This document shows positions 15,818 through 24,713 of a stretch of DNA of 64,000 nucleotides, in pieces. The notes below the pieces were generated by a model. It was not told where the DNA came from, did not search any database, and saw only the letters and a program-made list of their open reading frames with translations. The DNA comes from an uncultured Collinsella sp. GTDB taxonomy: Bacteria > Actinomycetota > Coriobacteriia > Coriobacteriales > Coriobacteriaceae. Every line of letters starts with the position of its first letter. Position 1 is the first letter of the stretch. The DNA lies in contig CALDWI010000037.1 of assembly GCA_937923795.1 (NCBI GenBank), positions 26,928 to 90,927 of the forward strand. The letters are read 5' to 3'. The translations under genes were made by a program, and so were the position numbers.

Positions 15818-16696
15818 ATGAACAAACCGAGTGTTTCTGCCGGCGTCGTTGCCGGCGTTGCCCTGGGAGTCGCGGCGCTGGGTGCGGCTGCCGTCGCTGT
15901 TCGTGCTGCCTGTCTGCAGGTTGCGCGAACCCGCAATGGGTTGGCGCGTGTGAAACGCGTGCGCGATGAGGGCGGCGACGAAGTTCGCGTATTGGTGCAA
16001 GGCGGCGTCTACCAAAGCGCGAGTTACGTTGGCGAACGCTGGGCGGAGCCTGTCTTTGCGTACTATCGCGCGTTTGACGACGTGTTTGAGGCTGAGGACG
16101 CAATGCGTGATGCTTACGGGCATGGTATCGACCGTATGCTTATGCTAGGTGGCGGCGGGTTTGCCTATCCCAAATATGCGCTGGTGTCGCACGAGGGCTT
16201 GCGTATGGATGTCATCGAGTATGACGGAGAGATTACGCGCCTGGCGCGCCGCTGGTTCTACCTGGACGAGCTGGAGCGCGCGGCGGGCGATCGCCTGCGG
16301 GTGATAACCGCTGAGGCTCGCTCGTATCTGGGCGTGACGAGCGTGGGCCATCGTCGCTACGACGTGGTCGCGAGCGATTGCTTTGGCGGTGCCGAGCCCG
16401 TACGCGAGCTGGCAACCGTTGAGGCGCTGCGTCTGGCGCGGGGTAGCTTGAACCCGGGCGGCATCTACGTTGCCAATATCGTGAGCGCAAGCGAGGGGAG
16501 CGATGTGACGTTCCTGCGCGATTGCGTTGCCACGGCGCTCGAGGTGTTCGCCCACGCCTGGGTGGTCCCATGTGGCGATGCAGAGTTCGGCGGCGAGGAG
16601 AATTATCTGCTCATCGCCAGCGACGGCGACTACGCCTTTGCCGAAGCTGTGCCCTTCGACATCGACTTCCTCGGCACCGTCCTTCACGACAAGTAA
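15818..16696 (+). CDS. Membrane-anchored spermidine-synthase-like protein
   Basis: A 292-residue protein. Residues 8-32 are a hydrophobic anchor (AGVVAGVALGVAALGAAAVAVRAA). The rest has a spermidine-synthase-type Rossmann fold: MLMLGGGGFAYPKY (dcSAM/SAM loop), MDVIEYDGEITRLAR, DVVASDCFGGAEP and the NPGGIYVANI strand. The canonical aminopropyltransferase motif GGGDG reads GGGGF, so true polyamine synthesis is doubtful and methyltransferase-like activity is possible. AAGGAG lies nine bases before the start, inside the end of elp3, so the two genes are coupled. It converges on the downstream helicase gene with 27 bases between. Confidence 0.82.
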   Translation: MNKPSVSAGVVAGVALGVAALGAAAVAVRAACLQVARTRNGLARVKRVRDEGGDEVRVLVQGGVYQSASYVGERWAEPVFAYYRAFDDVFEAEDAMRDAYGHGIDRMLMLGGGGFAYPKYALVSHEGLRMDVIEYDGEITRLARRWFYLDELERAAGDRLRVITAEARSYLGVTSVGHRRYDVVASDCFGGAEPVRELATVEALRLARGSLNPGGIYVANIVSASEGSDVTFLRDCVATALEVFAHAWVVPCGDAEFGGEENYLLIASDGDYAFAEAVPFDIDFLGTVLHDK

Positions 16697-16723
16697 GTCT
16701 CCCCGTCCCAAAAAGGACTGGTC

Positions 16724-19168
16724 TTAGGCGTGGTCGCGCCAGCTGAGGACGCGCTGCTTCATGCCCTCGATGTCGAGCACGCCTTCGGCGAAGCCTTTGC
16801 GCACGAGCTCTTCGGGAACAAACTCGTCGTAGCGGTCAAAATAAGGCACCTCGCCAGGATAGACGAGCTCGATGGGATCGAAGTCCTTCTCGGCCTCGGC
16901 GGCGAGCACCTCAAAGAACGTCTCCTCGTCGGCCTTCATCTTGAACTGCATAAAGTATGGACGCGACGGATCGAGCCCGCGAAGGCCGAGCTCCGCGGCG
17001 CACTTAATCTTGAGTATGCGCTCGAGTGCCAAAAAGGCGTAGCTGCCCAGCCAGGGGAAGAGCACCCAAGTGTCGCCGCCCAGGTTGATAAGTGGCTTGG
17101 ACCCCGCGCCCGAAATCTCGGCCGTATGGCGAGCCTGTGCAAGACGTGCCCGTGCGTTGCCCATAAGGTACGGATATGCCGTGTGCTCGTTGAGCGCCTT
17201 GCGCATGCGCTCGAGTACGTGTGTATTGATGTCACCGGGACAGTCGCCAAAGTAGGCCGGCACCCGGCCCTTGACCTGCGTGGCAAAGACGGTATGACGC
17301 TTCCAGTCCACTTCCTCGACAATCCAGCAGTGTCCGGCGATGGCGATGCGCTCGCCAGGTGGTGGCGGGTTGACAATCGTGCCCAGCTCGGCCGATTCGC
17401 TGCGAACGGTAAACTCCTCGTTTTCCTGGAATACGGCGTAGAACTTAAAGTTGTTGATGATGCGCTCGCCCGCGAGGCCCACGATAAGCCCGCCACCTTC
17501 GGTGACCTGGATATGGTCGATCTTGATGAGGTGACGCAGCAGTATGCGATAGTCATCGGCCGAGATGCGATGGAAATAGCTGAGCGTGAGCACGCGCTGG
17601 GCAAGTTCGGCCGGCGTGAGTTCTCCGGTGCTGGCGAGGGTCGACATGGTCTGGTGATAGAGCAGGCTGTAGGGGAGCCGATCGAGCTCGGGCGGCTCAA
17701 CCCATTTTTCCTCGCGATAGAGTTGTACAAGCGCGATGCCTTGCAGGAGCTTCCACGGAATGGTCTCGGGCATCATCGTGCGCGGCTCGGGCTCTTCCTC
17801 GCGCATGACAAACCACATCTCGGGTGGAAGATCGCGGCGTCCCGTGCGGCCCATGCGCTGCAAAAAGGAACTGACGGTAAACGGCGCGTCAATCTGGAAG
17901 GCGCGCTCCAGACGGCCGATATCGATGCCAAGCTCAAGCGTAGAGGTGGTGACGGTCGTCTGTGCCTGTTCTTCGTCGCGCATAAGCTCCTCGGCCGTCT
18001 CGCGCAACGATGCCGAAAGATTGCCGTGATGGATGAGAAAGCGGTCGGGCTCGTGTCGACTTTCGCAGTAGCTGCGCAACATGGAGCATACGGCCTCCGC
18101 CTCTTCGCGCGAGTTGGCAAAGACCAGGCACTTGCGGCCGCGCGTGTGCTCAAAGATATAGCCCATGCCGGGGTCGGCGTTGTCGGGCGCGGTGTCGGTG
18201 GGGTTGAGCAATGCCTGTTCGGGTGCTCGGGGGATGTCGACTTCGCCCTCGGGGGCCGAGGAAGTTCGGCGGTCCTTGGGTGCGGCCTTGCCCCGTGCCC
18301 GCTCACGACGTTGGCGGCGCTCCTCCTGTGTGAGTTGCCCGCTATGGCGCATGTCTTGGGTGCTGACGGGCAGTGCCGCGGGTGGTGCCGCCTCAATGCG
18401 CTCGCATGCGAGCACCTCAGCTTCCTGCGGACCTGTGCTCGTGAATCCTCGCTGCTGCGCCTGGGGACCCGAGTTGTAGAAGTGCTCCATGGAGATACGC
18501 CACACGCGGCGCGGCTCCTCAAAGCGGGGGATGACGCAGTCGCGTCCCGTCCCCTGCGACAGGAAGGCACCCGTGCGTTCCGGGTCCCCGATGGTGGCCG
18601 AAAGACCAATGCGGCGGGGCTGCACGCCTGCCATGCGCGAGAGGCGCTCGATAAGGCAGAGCGTCTGCCCGCCGCGGTCGCCGCGCATGAGCGAATGAAC
18701 CTCGTCGATGACGACGTAGCGCAGGTCGCAAAACATGCGCGGGATCGCCATGTGCTTATGGATCAGGAGCGCCTCGAGCGATTCGGGCGTAATCTGAAGG
18801 ATACCGCTCGGCTTTTTGATGAGCTTGGCCTTGTGTGACTGCGAGACATCGCCATGCCAGTGCCAGACGGGGATATTGGCTTCTTCGCACAGGTCGTTGA
18901 GGCGGACGAATTGGTCGTTGATGAGCGCCTTGAGGGGGCCAATGTAGAGGGCGCCCACGCTTGCGGGCGGGTTCTCCCAAAACTCGGTCAGGATGGGAAA
19001 GAAGGCTGCCTCGGTTTTGCCGGAAGCCGTGGATGCCGTCAGGAGCACATTGTCCTTCGAGTTAAAGATGGCATCTGCCGCCGCAACCTGGATAGAGCGC
19101 AGGCTCTCCCAATCGTGGGAGTAGATAAAGTCCTGGATAAACGGGGCATAGCGGTCAAAGGCGTTCAC
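16724..19168 (-). CDS. Lhr-like DEAD/DEAH helicase, BrxHI-type
   Basis: An 814-residue superfamily 2 helicase and the last gene of a three-gene module. Walker A is TASGKT (47-52), followed by GPLKALINDQF, motif II DEVH (155-158), SATIGD, TTSTLELGIDIG, and motif VI LQRMGRTGRR. Residues about 270-345 are a poorly conserved charged insertion. The C-terminal half resembles the Lhr-type domain set, as in BREX type 2 BrxHI. A GTG start at 19168 is chosen because AAAGGAGG stands four bases upstream; a TTG at 19198 lacks a site. An 86-base gap with a hairpin separates it from the ATPase gene. Role inferred: translocating on DNA for a defence or repair module. Confidence 0.85.
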   Translation of the reverse strand: MNAFDRYAPFIQDFIYSHDWESLRSIQVAAADAIFNSKDNVLLTASTASGKTEAAFFPILTEFWENPPASVGALYIGPLKALINDQFVRLNDLCEEANIPVWHWHGDVSQSHKAKLIKKPSGILQITPESLEALLIHKHMAIPRMFCDLRYVVIDEVHSLMRGDRGGQTLCLIERLSRMAGVQPRRIGLSATIGDPERTGAFLSQGTGRDCVIPRFEEPRRVWRISMEHFYNSGPQAQQRGFTSTGPQEAEVLACERIEAAPPAALPVSTQDMRHSGQLTQEERRQRRERARGKAAPKDRRTSSAPEGEVDIPRAPEQALLNPTDTAPDNADPGMGYIFEHTRGRKCLVFANSREEAEAVCSMLRSYCESRHEPDRFLIHHGNLSASLRETAEELMRDEEQAQTTVTTSTLELGIDIGRLERAFQIDAPFTVSSFLQRMGRTGRRDLPPEMWFVMREEEPEPRTMMPETIPWKLLQGIALVQLYREEKWVEPPELDRLPYSLLYHQTMSTLASTGELTPAELAQRVLTLSYFHRISADDYRILLRHLIKIDHIQVTEGGGLIVGLAGERIINNFKFYAVFQENEEFTVRSESAELGTIVNPPPPGERIAIAGHCWIVEEVDWKRHTVFATQVKGRVPAYFGDCPGDINTHVLERMRKALNEHTAYPYLMGNARARLAQARHTAEISGAGSKPLINLGGDTWVLFPWLGSYAFLALERILKIKCAAELGLRGLDPSRPYFMQFKMKADEETFFEVLAAEAEKDFDPIELVYPGEVPYFDRYDEFVPEELVRKGFAEGVLDIEGMKQRVLSWRDHA

Positions 19169-19263
19169 GAGGCCTCCTTTCAACAACGAATCTCTCAACG
19201 CGGTGGGCAGTGGCTTGCTGCATTACTGCCTCAACGTTTGCCCAGATAGAGCCTACCAAAATA

Positions 19264-19287
19264 AACCTGTCCCTTTTTGGCAGGTTA
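19264..19287 (-). terminator. Weak terminator or attenuator between the ATPase and helicase genes
   Basis: On the minus strand AACCTG pairs with CAGGTT (19286-19281 and 19269-19264), overlapping the ATPase stop codon, and is followed by TTATTTT. Such a hairpin would lower helicase expression relative to the two upstream genes. Confidence 0.45.
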
Positions 19288-20589
19288 GATGGTGAATTCG
19301 GCGAAGTTACGGTCGCCGTCTGCGGAGCCGATGTCGCCTGTTGCGGCTGCCGGCGCCAGCGCGTCGCCACCAACGCTTTGCAGTAGCTCCGCCACATTTG
19401 CATCGGGGTTCTGACACAGGATATCGAGCAGCTCGATAAAGTCGCGGATGACCTCGCGGGGCGTCAGATGCGTGTCGGCCCCCACGCGGCCAAACTCAAT
19501 CTTGAGGAAGTCCACCAAGTCGTTCTCGGTAAGCGTGGGCGTCCAGCCAAAGTAGCCGGCGTGAATTTGCATGAGTTTTTCGATCAGCACCAGCAACTCC
19601 TCATAGGTGAGTGGCTGCAGGCGGATGATGGGCGCGAGCATGTCCTTAAGGTCCTCGCGCGCAAAGCGGCCCTGAGCGAGTCGGCTGCGCAGGGCCTCGT
19701 AGGAGAACACGCCTCGGCGGCGGTCTTCGATGGAGGTTGGCGTGCCGCCCATGATCATGCCCAGGTACTGCGCCTTGCCCTGGAGCGTGTCGTTGTACAT
19801 AGTCAGGATCTTCTCGTAGTTGTATTGGCGCGTGATCGCGTTGGGAATCTTGTACAGATTCACGAGTTCGTCGATGAGCAACAGCATGCCCTTGTATCCG
19901 CTGCAGACCAAAAAGCGTGCAATGAGCTTAACGTAGTCGTACCAGTCGTCATCGCTGATGATGGTCGAGGAGCCCAGTTCGGCGCGAGCCTCGCTCTTGG
20001 TGCGGTATTCGCCGCGAATCCATTTGGTCACGCGGCTCATGGCCTCTTCGTCGCCCCCGGATGCGGCCATGCGATAGCGGCGGAGCATGCGGGTGAAGTC
20101 GAAGCCGTGGACCATCTCCTCGAGCGGGGCCAGTTGGGCATTGACGACCGACTCGTCGACGTCGGCACACGAGGCGACCCAGCGATCCAGAATAAGGTTG
20201 AGCGCACCGCCCTCGGGGCGCGTCTTGGTCGATAAATTGCGGATGAGCTCGCGGTAGGTGGCAAGGCCCTGTCCCTGACCGCCCTGCAGGCGGCGCTCGG
20301 GCGACAGGTCGGCATCAGCGACGACGAATCCCTCGCCCATGGCGTGCGTGCGGATAGTCTGGAGCAAAAAGCTCTTGCCGGCGCCGTAACGACCGACCAG
20401 AAAACGGAAGCTCGCGCCGCCGTCGGCGATGAGACTCAGATCGGTGAGCAGGGCGCGGATCTCGACCTCGCGCCCTACGGTGATGTAAGGAAGGCCGATG
20501 CGCGGGACCACGCCGCCCTTGAGCGAGTTGAGAATGACGGCAGCGACGCGCTTGGGCACGCGAGGTGCTGCGGATGCGGTATCACTCAT
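19285..20589 (-). CDS. BrxD-like P-loop ATPase (BREX ATP-binding domain, DUF2791)
   Basis: A 434-residue ATPase. It begins with the BrxC/BrxD-type lead (VAAVILNSLKGGVVPRIGLPYITVGREVEI), has Walker A GRYGAGKS (66-73), Walker B MLLLIDE (235-241), and a conserved VNLYKI region after it. The block TPTSIEDRRRGVFSYEALRSRL is typical of the family. In type 2 BREX, BrxD sits with the BrxHI helicase, and here too the helicase follows. The ATG (20589) overlaps the end of the TerB-N gene by eight bases, showing tight co-expression. pglX and pglZ are absent nearby, so this is not a full BREX locus. Confidence 0.88.
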   Translation of the reverse strand: MSDTASAAPRVPKRVAAVILNSLKGGVVPRIGLPYITVGREVEIRALLTDLSLIADGGASFRFLVGRYGAGKSFLLQTIRTHAMGEGFVVADADLSPERRLQGGQGQGLATYRELIRNLSTKTRPEGGALNLILDRWVASCADVDESVVNAQLAPLEEMVHGFDFTRMLRRYRMAASGGDEEAMSRVTKWIRGEYRTKSEARAELGSSTIISDDDWYDYVKLIARFLVCSGYKGMLLLIDELVNLYKIPNAITRQYNYEKILTMYNDTLQGKAQYLGMIMGGTPTSIEDRRRGVFSYEALRSRLAQGRFAREDLKDMLAPIIRLQPLTYEELLVLIEKLMQIHAGYFGWTPTLTENDLVDFLKIEFGRVGADTHLTPREVIRDFIELLDILCQNPDANVAELLQSVGGDALAPAAATGDIGSADGDRNFAEFTI

Positions 20590-22342
20590 GGTCTAGGTAT
20601 CCTCTCACGTCTGCTTCGTAGTCCTCGATAATTTGCGGCCCTGCCGCGCTAAATTCAATTACGGTGTCGCCCACCAGGTCAAAGAGCGCTTCGTTGATGG
20701 TATCGACGAGCATGTCCTCGCTCTGCCCCGATTGCACTACCGCCGATTCCGCCTGTACTGCGTTGTGCTCGAGCAGCGCGCGGAGATAGGCGTCTGCGGC
20801 AGGCGTGAGTTCGTTCGTGGCGTCAGCGGGCGCAACAGCTGCGAACGCGGGCGTCGGCGCGAGAAGCGGTGCCACGACACCAAACTGTTCGGTGGATATG
20901 GTCGGCTCGTCGGTCTCGTCCTGCCGAATGGGTGCCGCGACCGCCTCGACAATCGCGTCGGCTACGGGCTCGGCTTCCGGTTGCCATGAGTCCGCTGCCT
21001 CGACTTCCACAGGCGCGCTGTCCTCGCGCTCTTCGTCGATTAAAAGCGCTTCGCGCGTTTGCGCAGCGGCGCTCCGAATGTGCCCCAGCTGACTCAGATC
21101 GATATCGATCTTGACGGGCTGGTGTGCGGCATCCCATGAAAGCCATGCCACAATCTCGTCATCGATAATCTTGGCCAGATATTTGGGGACCTTTTCTTCC
21201 TTCAGGGGATGGGCAGGGTCCAGGGCCAGGCGCAGGCGTTGGTCGCAGGCGCGCATCATCTCGCCAAGTTTGCTGCTCTTTTGTCTGCTGCCGTGAATCC
21301 GCATGCATTCCCAAAAACCGTTTTGGCAACGGTAGATATGGATGGGGTCCAGACGGTATTCGCAGTCCTCGTGGCGCTCGGGCGCAAAGAATACGGCCGA
21401 GGCAAACATGGTGTAGGGCATGGCCGTCTCCTCCCCAAATAAACTTGCCACGATGCCGGTCTTTCGGTGCGTGTCATAGTAGCGCGCCATGCGGACATAC
21501 ACGGCGCACGCCACGTGGCGCAGATCGCGGTGGTGGCTGCGGTCGAGCCGCGAGCTACTTAGGTTGTACGTGGAGAGGGCGTTGATGGCGGCCATGAGTC
21601 GCTCCTCGCGCACCTCATCGGGCGGAAGGGGGAGCGTGGGCTCGGAGGTTTTGCGACGCTTAGGGGTCTGGCCGGACGGTGCCGGTGGCGGTACAAGGTC
21701 TCGTGCCGCGCGCCGCAGTTCGATAAGGGCGTTATCGAACATGACGGTTTTAGAGTCGCGAAGCAGCTTGGGGTCGAGCCCGTGGAACACGGCGTAATCT
21801 TGCAGCCACACGCGCGCAAACCGGTCGATGCCGGGCTCGAAGGCGCGATAGACATCCCAAAAAGCCTTGATCTTGTTAAAACCATCGAGTGGATTATCTA
21901 CGCCAATGCCGCAAATCAGCTCATAGAGATACAGAAAGGCAAAGGACGTAGACGTTTCCTCGACGGTTCCGTGGCGCACTTGGGCACGCCAGGTAAAGTA
22001 GCCGCGCAGCTGCCGGTCGCTCATGGCGTTGTAGGTGGGAAAGTACGACTTAAAGGTGCCGTTGTAGGGACAGTCGTCCTCAAAGTCGGCCATCAGCAGG
22101 CCCTGGCGGTAAAAAAGCTCGGCTTCCGAAAGCCAGCGACCTGCGCCGCCTTTGGGGTCATCCTGCCAGCGCGATATCTCGCGCATTTTACGGTACTGGT
22201 CGGGGAGGAAATTCTGCATCTGTCGGCCGGTTTTGAGAATCGGCTCGTCTGCGTAGATTTCGTTTGAGAAGCGGGCGGACTGATGGGTCCGGGCCTCGGC
22301 CATAATGCGCTCGATGAGCATCTTGATGTCCTGGTCGGCCAC
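20582..22342 (-). CDS. TerB-N domain protein, first gene of a TerB-ATPase-helicase module
   Basis: A 586-residue cytoplasmic protein. Residues about 97-150 carry the TerB-N signature: FKSYFPTYNAMSDRQLRGYFTWRAQVRHG, then FAFLYLYELICGIG. A charged proline-rich linker (about 235-260) and a long middle region follow. The segment 430-520 is acidic and low-complexity, and the last 60 residues may correspond to a TerB-C-like end. TerB-N/TerB-C proteins have been linked by genome context to tellurium and stress systems and to DNA-processing genes. GTG start at 22342 has AGGAGG at good spacing. The downstream ATPase start overlaps its stop. Biochemical role is unknown. Confidence 0.82.
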   Translation of the reverse strand: MADQDIKMLIERIMAEARTHQSARFSNEIYADEPILKTGRQMQNFLPDQYRKMREISRWQDDPKGGAGRWLSEAELFYRQGLLMADFEDDCPYNGTFKSYFPTYNAMSDRQLRGYFTWRAQVRHGTVEETSTSFAFLYLYELICGIGVDNPLDGFNKIKAFWDVYRAFEPGIDRFARVWLQDYAVFHGLDPKLLRDSKTVMFDNALIELRRAARDLVPPPAPSGQTPKRRKTSEPTLPLPPDEVREERLMAAINALSTYNLSSSRLDRSHHRDLRHVACAVYVRMARYYDTHRKTGIVASLFGEETAMPYTMFASAVFFAPERHEDCEYRLDPIHIYRCQNGFWECMRIHGSRQKSSKLGEMMRACDQRLRLALDPAHPLKEEKVPKYLAKIIDDEIVAWLSWDAAHQPVKIDIDLSQLGHIRSAAAQTREALLIDEEREDSAPVEVEAADSWQPEAEPVADAIVEAVAAPIRQDETDEPTISTEQFGVVAPLLAPTPAFAAVAPADATNELTPAADAYLRALLEHNAVQAESAVVQSGQSEDMLVDTINEALFDLVGDTVIEFSAAGPQIIEDYEADVRGYLDHE

Positions 22343-22429
22343 CGCTCCTCCTCTCGAACGCAGCTACGGTGACCTCATATCATAACACAGCATCAAACAG
22401 ATGTTCGAGATACCGCTGCGTTGATAGAT

Positions 22430-23146
22430 TTAGAACAGGAGGGCGTAGATGACGGCGATGACGACGGAGGGAAGCATATTGGCCGTGCGGAAGGTCTGAG
22501 GACGGATGAGGTTGACGCCGACGCAGAAGATGAGCATGGAGCCTACGAGCGAAAGGCTGTTGAGGGCAGCTGTGGTCATGATGGGGGAGAGCGCACCGGC
22601 AAACAACGTGATCGTCCCCTGGAACACGGCGACGGGCAGGGCGGAGAAGATGCAGCCGCGGCCAAGCGAGGCCGTCATGGTGCAGACGATGATGCAGTCC
22701 AGTGCGCCCTTGAGGGCAAGCGTTGACCAGTCGCCGAGCAGGCCGTCCTGGATCGATCCCACAATGGCCATGGCGCCGATGCACACGGTGAGTGAAGTCG
22801 AGACAAAAGCGTTGGTGAACTCGTTATCGCCCTCACTGCCAGTCTTGCGCTTGAGCCATTCGCCAAGGTTCTCGATGGCGGCCTCCAAGTTGATGGCCTC
22901 GCCGATGAGCGAACCGAGCGCAAATGAGACGATGAGCATGATGGTACCGGTGGTCGCTAGCGCCTTTCCATCGATGATGAGCATCTTTTGCATGGTGCCG
23001 CCCAGGCCGATAAACAGGACGCACAGCCCCGATGCTTTCATGAGCGTGTCTTGGATGCGCGGTGTAATGAAGCGGCCGCCCGCTAATCCCAAAAGACCGC
23101 CCGCAACTAAAAGCGCAACGTTGATGATTGTTCCCAAGCCCGGCAT
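22430..23146 (-). CDS. DUF554 integral membrane protein
   Basis: A 238-residue protein with about six to seven hydrophobic segments and the DUF554 start MPGLGTIINVALLVAGGLLGLAGGRF. Other typical pieces are GLCVLFIGLGGTMQ, ALGSLIGEAINLE, FVSTSLTVCIGAMAIVGSIQDGL, and the ending GVNLI. It is probably a small transporter; no substrate is established for the family. AGGAGGG lies three bases before ATG 23146, which fixes the start; an extension to 23215 has no site. A CTAATAC(N12)GTATTAG palindrome upstream (23216-23241) may be its operator. Confidence 0.88.
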   Translation of the reverse strand: MPGLGTIINVALLVAGGLLGLAGGRFITPRIQDTLMKASGLCVLFIGLGGTMQKMLIIDGKALATTGTIMLIVSFALGSLIGEAINLEAAIENLGEWLKRKTGSEGDNEFTNAFVSTSLTVCIGAMAIVGSIQDGLLGDWSTLALKGALDCIIVCTMTASLGRGCIFSALPVAVFQGTITLFAGALSPIMTTAALNSLSLVGSMLIFCVGVNLIRPQTFRTANMLPSVVIAVIYALLF

Positions 23147-23215
23147 GAGCCCTCCTGTATTGATGCCAACGTGGCAATCGTAGCAGAACGAAATGCGAGG
23201 CACATCGCGACTCAT

Positions 23216-23248
23216 CTAATACGTTATATAAGTGGTATTAGGAATGAT
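23216..23248 (-). promoter_or_regulatory. Palindromic operator candidate upstream of the DUF554 gene
   Basis: CTAATAC (23216-23222) and GTATTAG (23235-23241) form a perfect seven-base palindrome with a 12-base TA-rich centre (GTTATATAAGTG), which could contain a -10 element. The 13-mer TATTAGGAATGAT (23236-23248) overlaps it and recurs at 817-829 upstream of the rubrerythrin gene. Confidence 0.35.
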
Positions 23249-23264
23249 GCGCAGCATTTAAGCC

Positions 23265-24695
23265 TCAGGTGGTTGTCGGGACATAGGGATAGTAGTCAAA
23301 GCGCAGTGTCATAAGCCGCTGTGGGGATTCAATAGCCGCGGCGATGATATTGGCATCGCGGGCACGATCAAACCCTTCGAGTTCGATCTGATACGAGACG
23401 TCTTGCATAATGTCCAGACGTCGCCAGGCTAGAAGTGTGTCGCCATCGAATTCCAAGGTCTTGCCTCCGTCTGGGGCAACGGCGTATAGACGCAGTTTAG
23501 CGGTGGTTGCAGGGTCGACAACCGTGACCTTTTTAATTTCGTTTCGAGTATTCTTGGCGCCCAACAAGGTGAGCAGTGTTGGGGCCACGACCTCGCCCGA
23601 TGGCAAAAAGACGACTTCGATGGATTCGGGAAATGCGATGATGGCTGACTTGCGGACGGGCTGATTGGCGGCGGCAACTTCGATGTTTGCAGCATCGATG
23701 ACCTCTGTGTGGTCGAGGGCGGCAAGCACGCAGCAGTTACCTTCATCGATCTCCTGAGGATCAGCAAGCCCCAGACTGTCCGCGAGCTCGGGATCGTTTG
23801 GACCGGTAGCGGGCTCATTCGGTGCTTCGAAAGAAGCTGGGACGCTGTTTGTCGGCGACGGCGTGTCGCCCGCACCTGCTTCTTTGCCCGTGCTCTCTTC
23901 TTGTATGGTTGCGTTGATGGGTTCGTCGTTTGAGGGGAGCGTCTTGGCGTCAAGCGCGGAGGGGAGAATTCCGATGGCTCCGGATCCGTTCCACTCCATT
24001 TCGAGAAGCGCCGGGTCGGCAAGAATGCGTTGCCTGCTTTGCGCGTGGGCATCGATTTCAATAGGGCCTGCCTCTGTCCCTCGTGTAAGGCTGAGTGATC
24101 CGGCTGACTTCTCGAAATGAGCGTCTGTGTCTTTGGTGCTGACGGCGTAGAACAGCAGGGATGCTTCTCCCGCCGCGATGGCATCGGTGTCGGCTTTGGT
24201 CAGCCGCAACGATGCTGTGAATGAGAGGGTGGGCTGCGTGTCGTCTGCATTCGTGGCGGCGCAGCCCAGACATATACCGCCTCCTTTCTCGAAAAACGCA
24301 CCGTCGAAGGCGACCTTCGCTCCGTTCGCCGAGTCATCGACCGAAGCGATGTCGATGCGCAGCTCTAAATTGCATGGATTGCCATCTGCATCGAGCACAA
24401 CCGAGCGCCATGTGCAGACAGCGCACCCCGCCTGGGAGCCGTTTGCCTTGTTCGAACGATTGATATCCACGACTATCGAGCCGTCCGTATTACGACGAAG
24501 GCATCCCGAGGTTGAGATTGCGGCCTGTGCGATCGAAAAACGCTTGCACGCAATGGCGCTCGATGGATTTGGTGCGGAGCTTAGGGCTGCTGGTAAGGAA
24601 TCCGCCATGACGGGAGTCGCCCAAGCGGCGACAGGCGTTCCGGTTGCGAGCGCGCCGCAGAGTGCGACGACGGGCAAAAGGTTCTTCGATGCCAT
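23265..24695 (-). CDS. Large secreted protein of unknown family, last gene of a surface operon
   Basis: A 476-residue protein with a signal peptide (1-31, NLLPVVALCGALATGTPVAAWA, likely cut after AMAD-like VMADS). The mature N-terminal part is cysteine-rich (CKRF, GCLRR, GCAVCTW, CNLEL, ICLGCAA, about residues 50-150). The middle (about 265-320) is low-complexity and Thr/Pro/Glu-rich, like a spacer. The C-terminal 130 residues look like a beta-sandwich (IEVVFLPSGEVVAPTLLTLLGAKNTRNEIKKVTVV). No C-terminal sorting signal or membrane segment is seen, so it is likely secreted or bound to the anchored partners encoded upstream. AAGGAG lies eight bases before the start, and only 18 bases separate it from the previous gene. 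Confidence 0.8.
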   Translation of the reverse strand: MASKNLLPVVALCGALATGTPVAAWATPVMADSLPAALSSAPNPSSAIACKRFSIAQAAISTSGCLRRNTDGSIVVDINRSNKANGSQAGCAVCTWRSVVLDADGNPCNLELRIDIASVDDSANGAKVAFDGAFFEKGGGICLGCAATNADDTQPTLSFTASLRLTKADTDAIAAGEASLLFYAVSTKDTDAHFEKSAGSLSLTRGTEAGPIEIDAHAQSRQRILADPALLEMEWNGSGAIGILPSALDAKTLPSNDEPINATIQEESTGKEAGAGDTPSPTNSVPASFEAPNEPATGPNDPELADSLGLADPQEIDEGNCCVLAALDHTEVIDAANIEVAAANQPVRKSAIIAFPESIEVVFLPSGEVVAPTLLTLLGAKNTRNEIKKVTVVDPATTAKLRLYAVAPDGGKTLEFDGDTLLAWRRLDIMQDVSYQIELEGFDRARDANIIAAAIESPQRLMTLRFDYYPYVPTTT

Positions 24696-24713
24696 GGGGT
24701 CTCCTTAGCTAAT

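Noticed and set aside
16724..22342. Full BREX system
   Set aside because: No pglX/brxX methylase, pglZ phosphatase, brxL, pglW or pglY is present on either side; DUF554 and elp3-linked genes flank the module.
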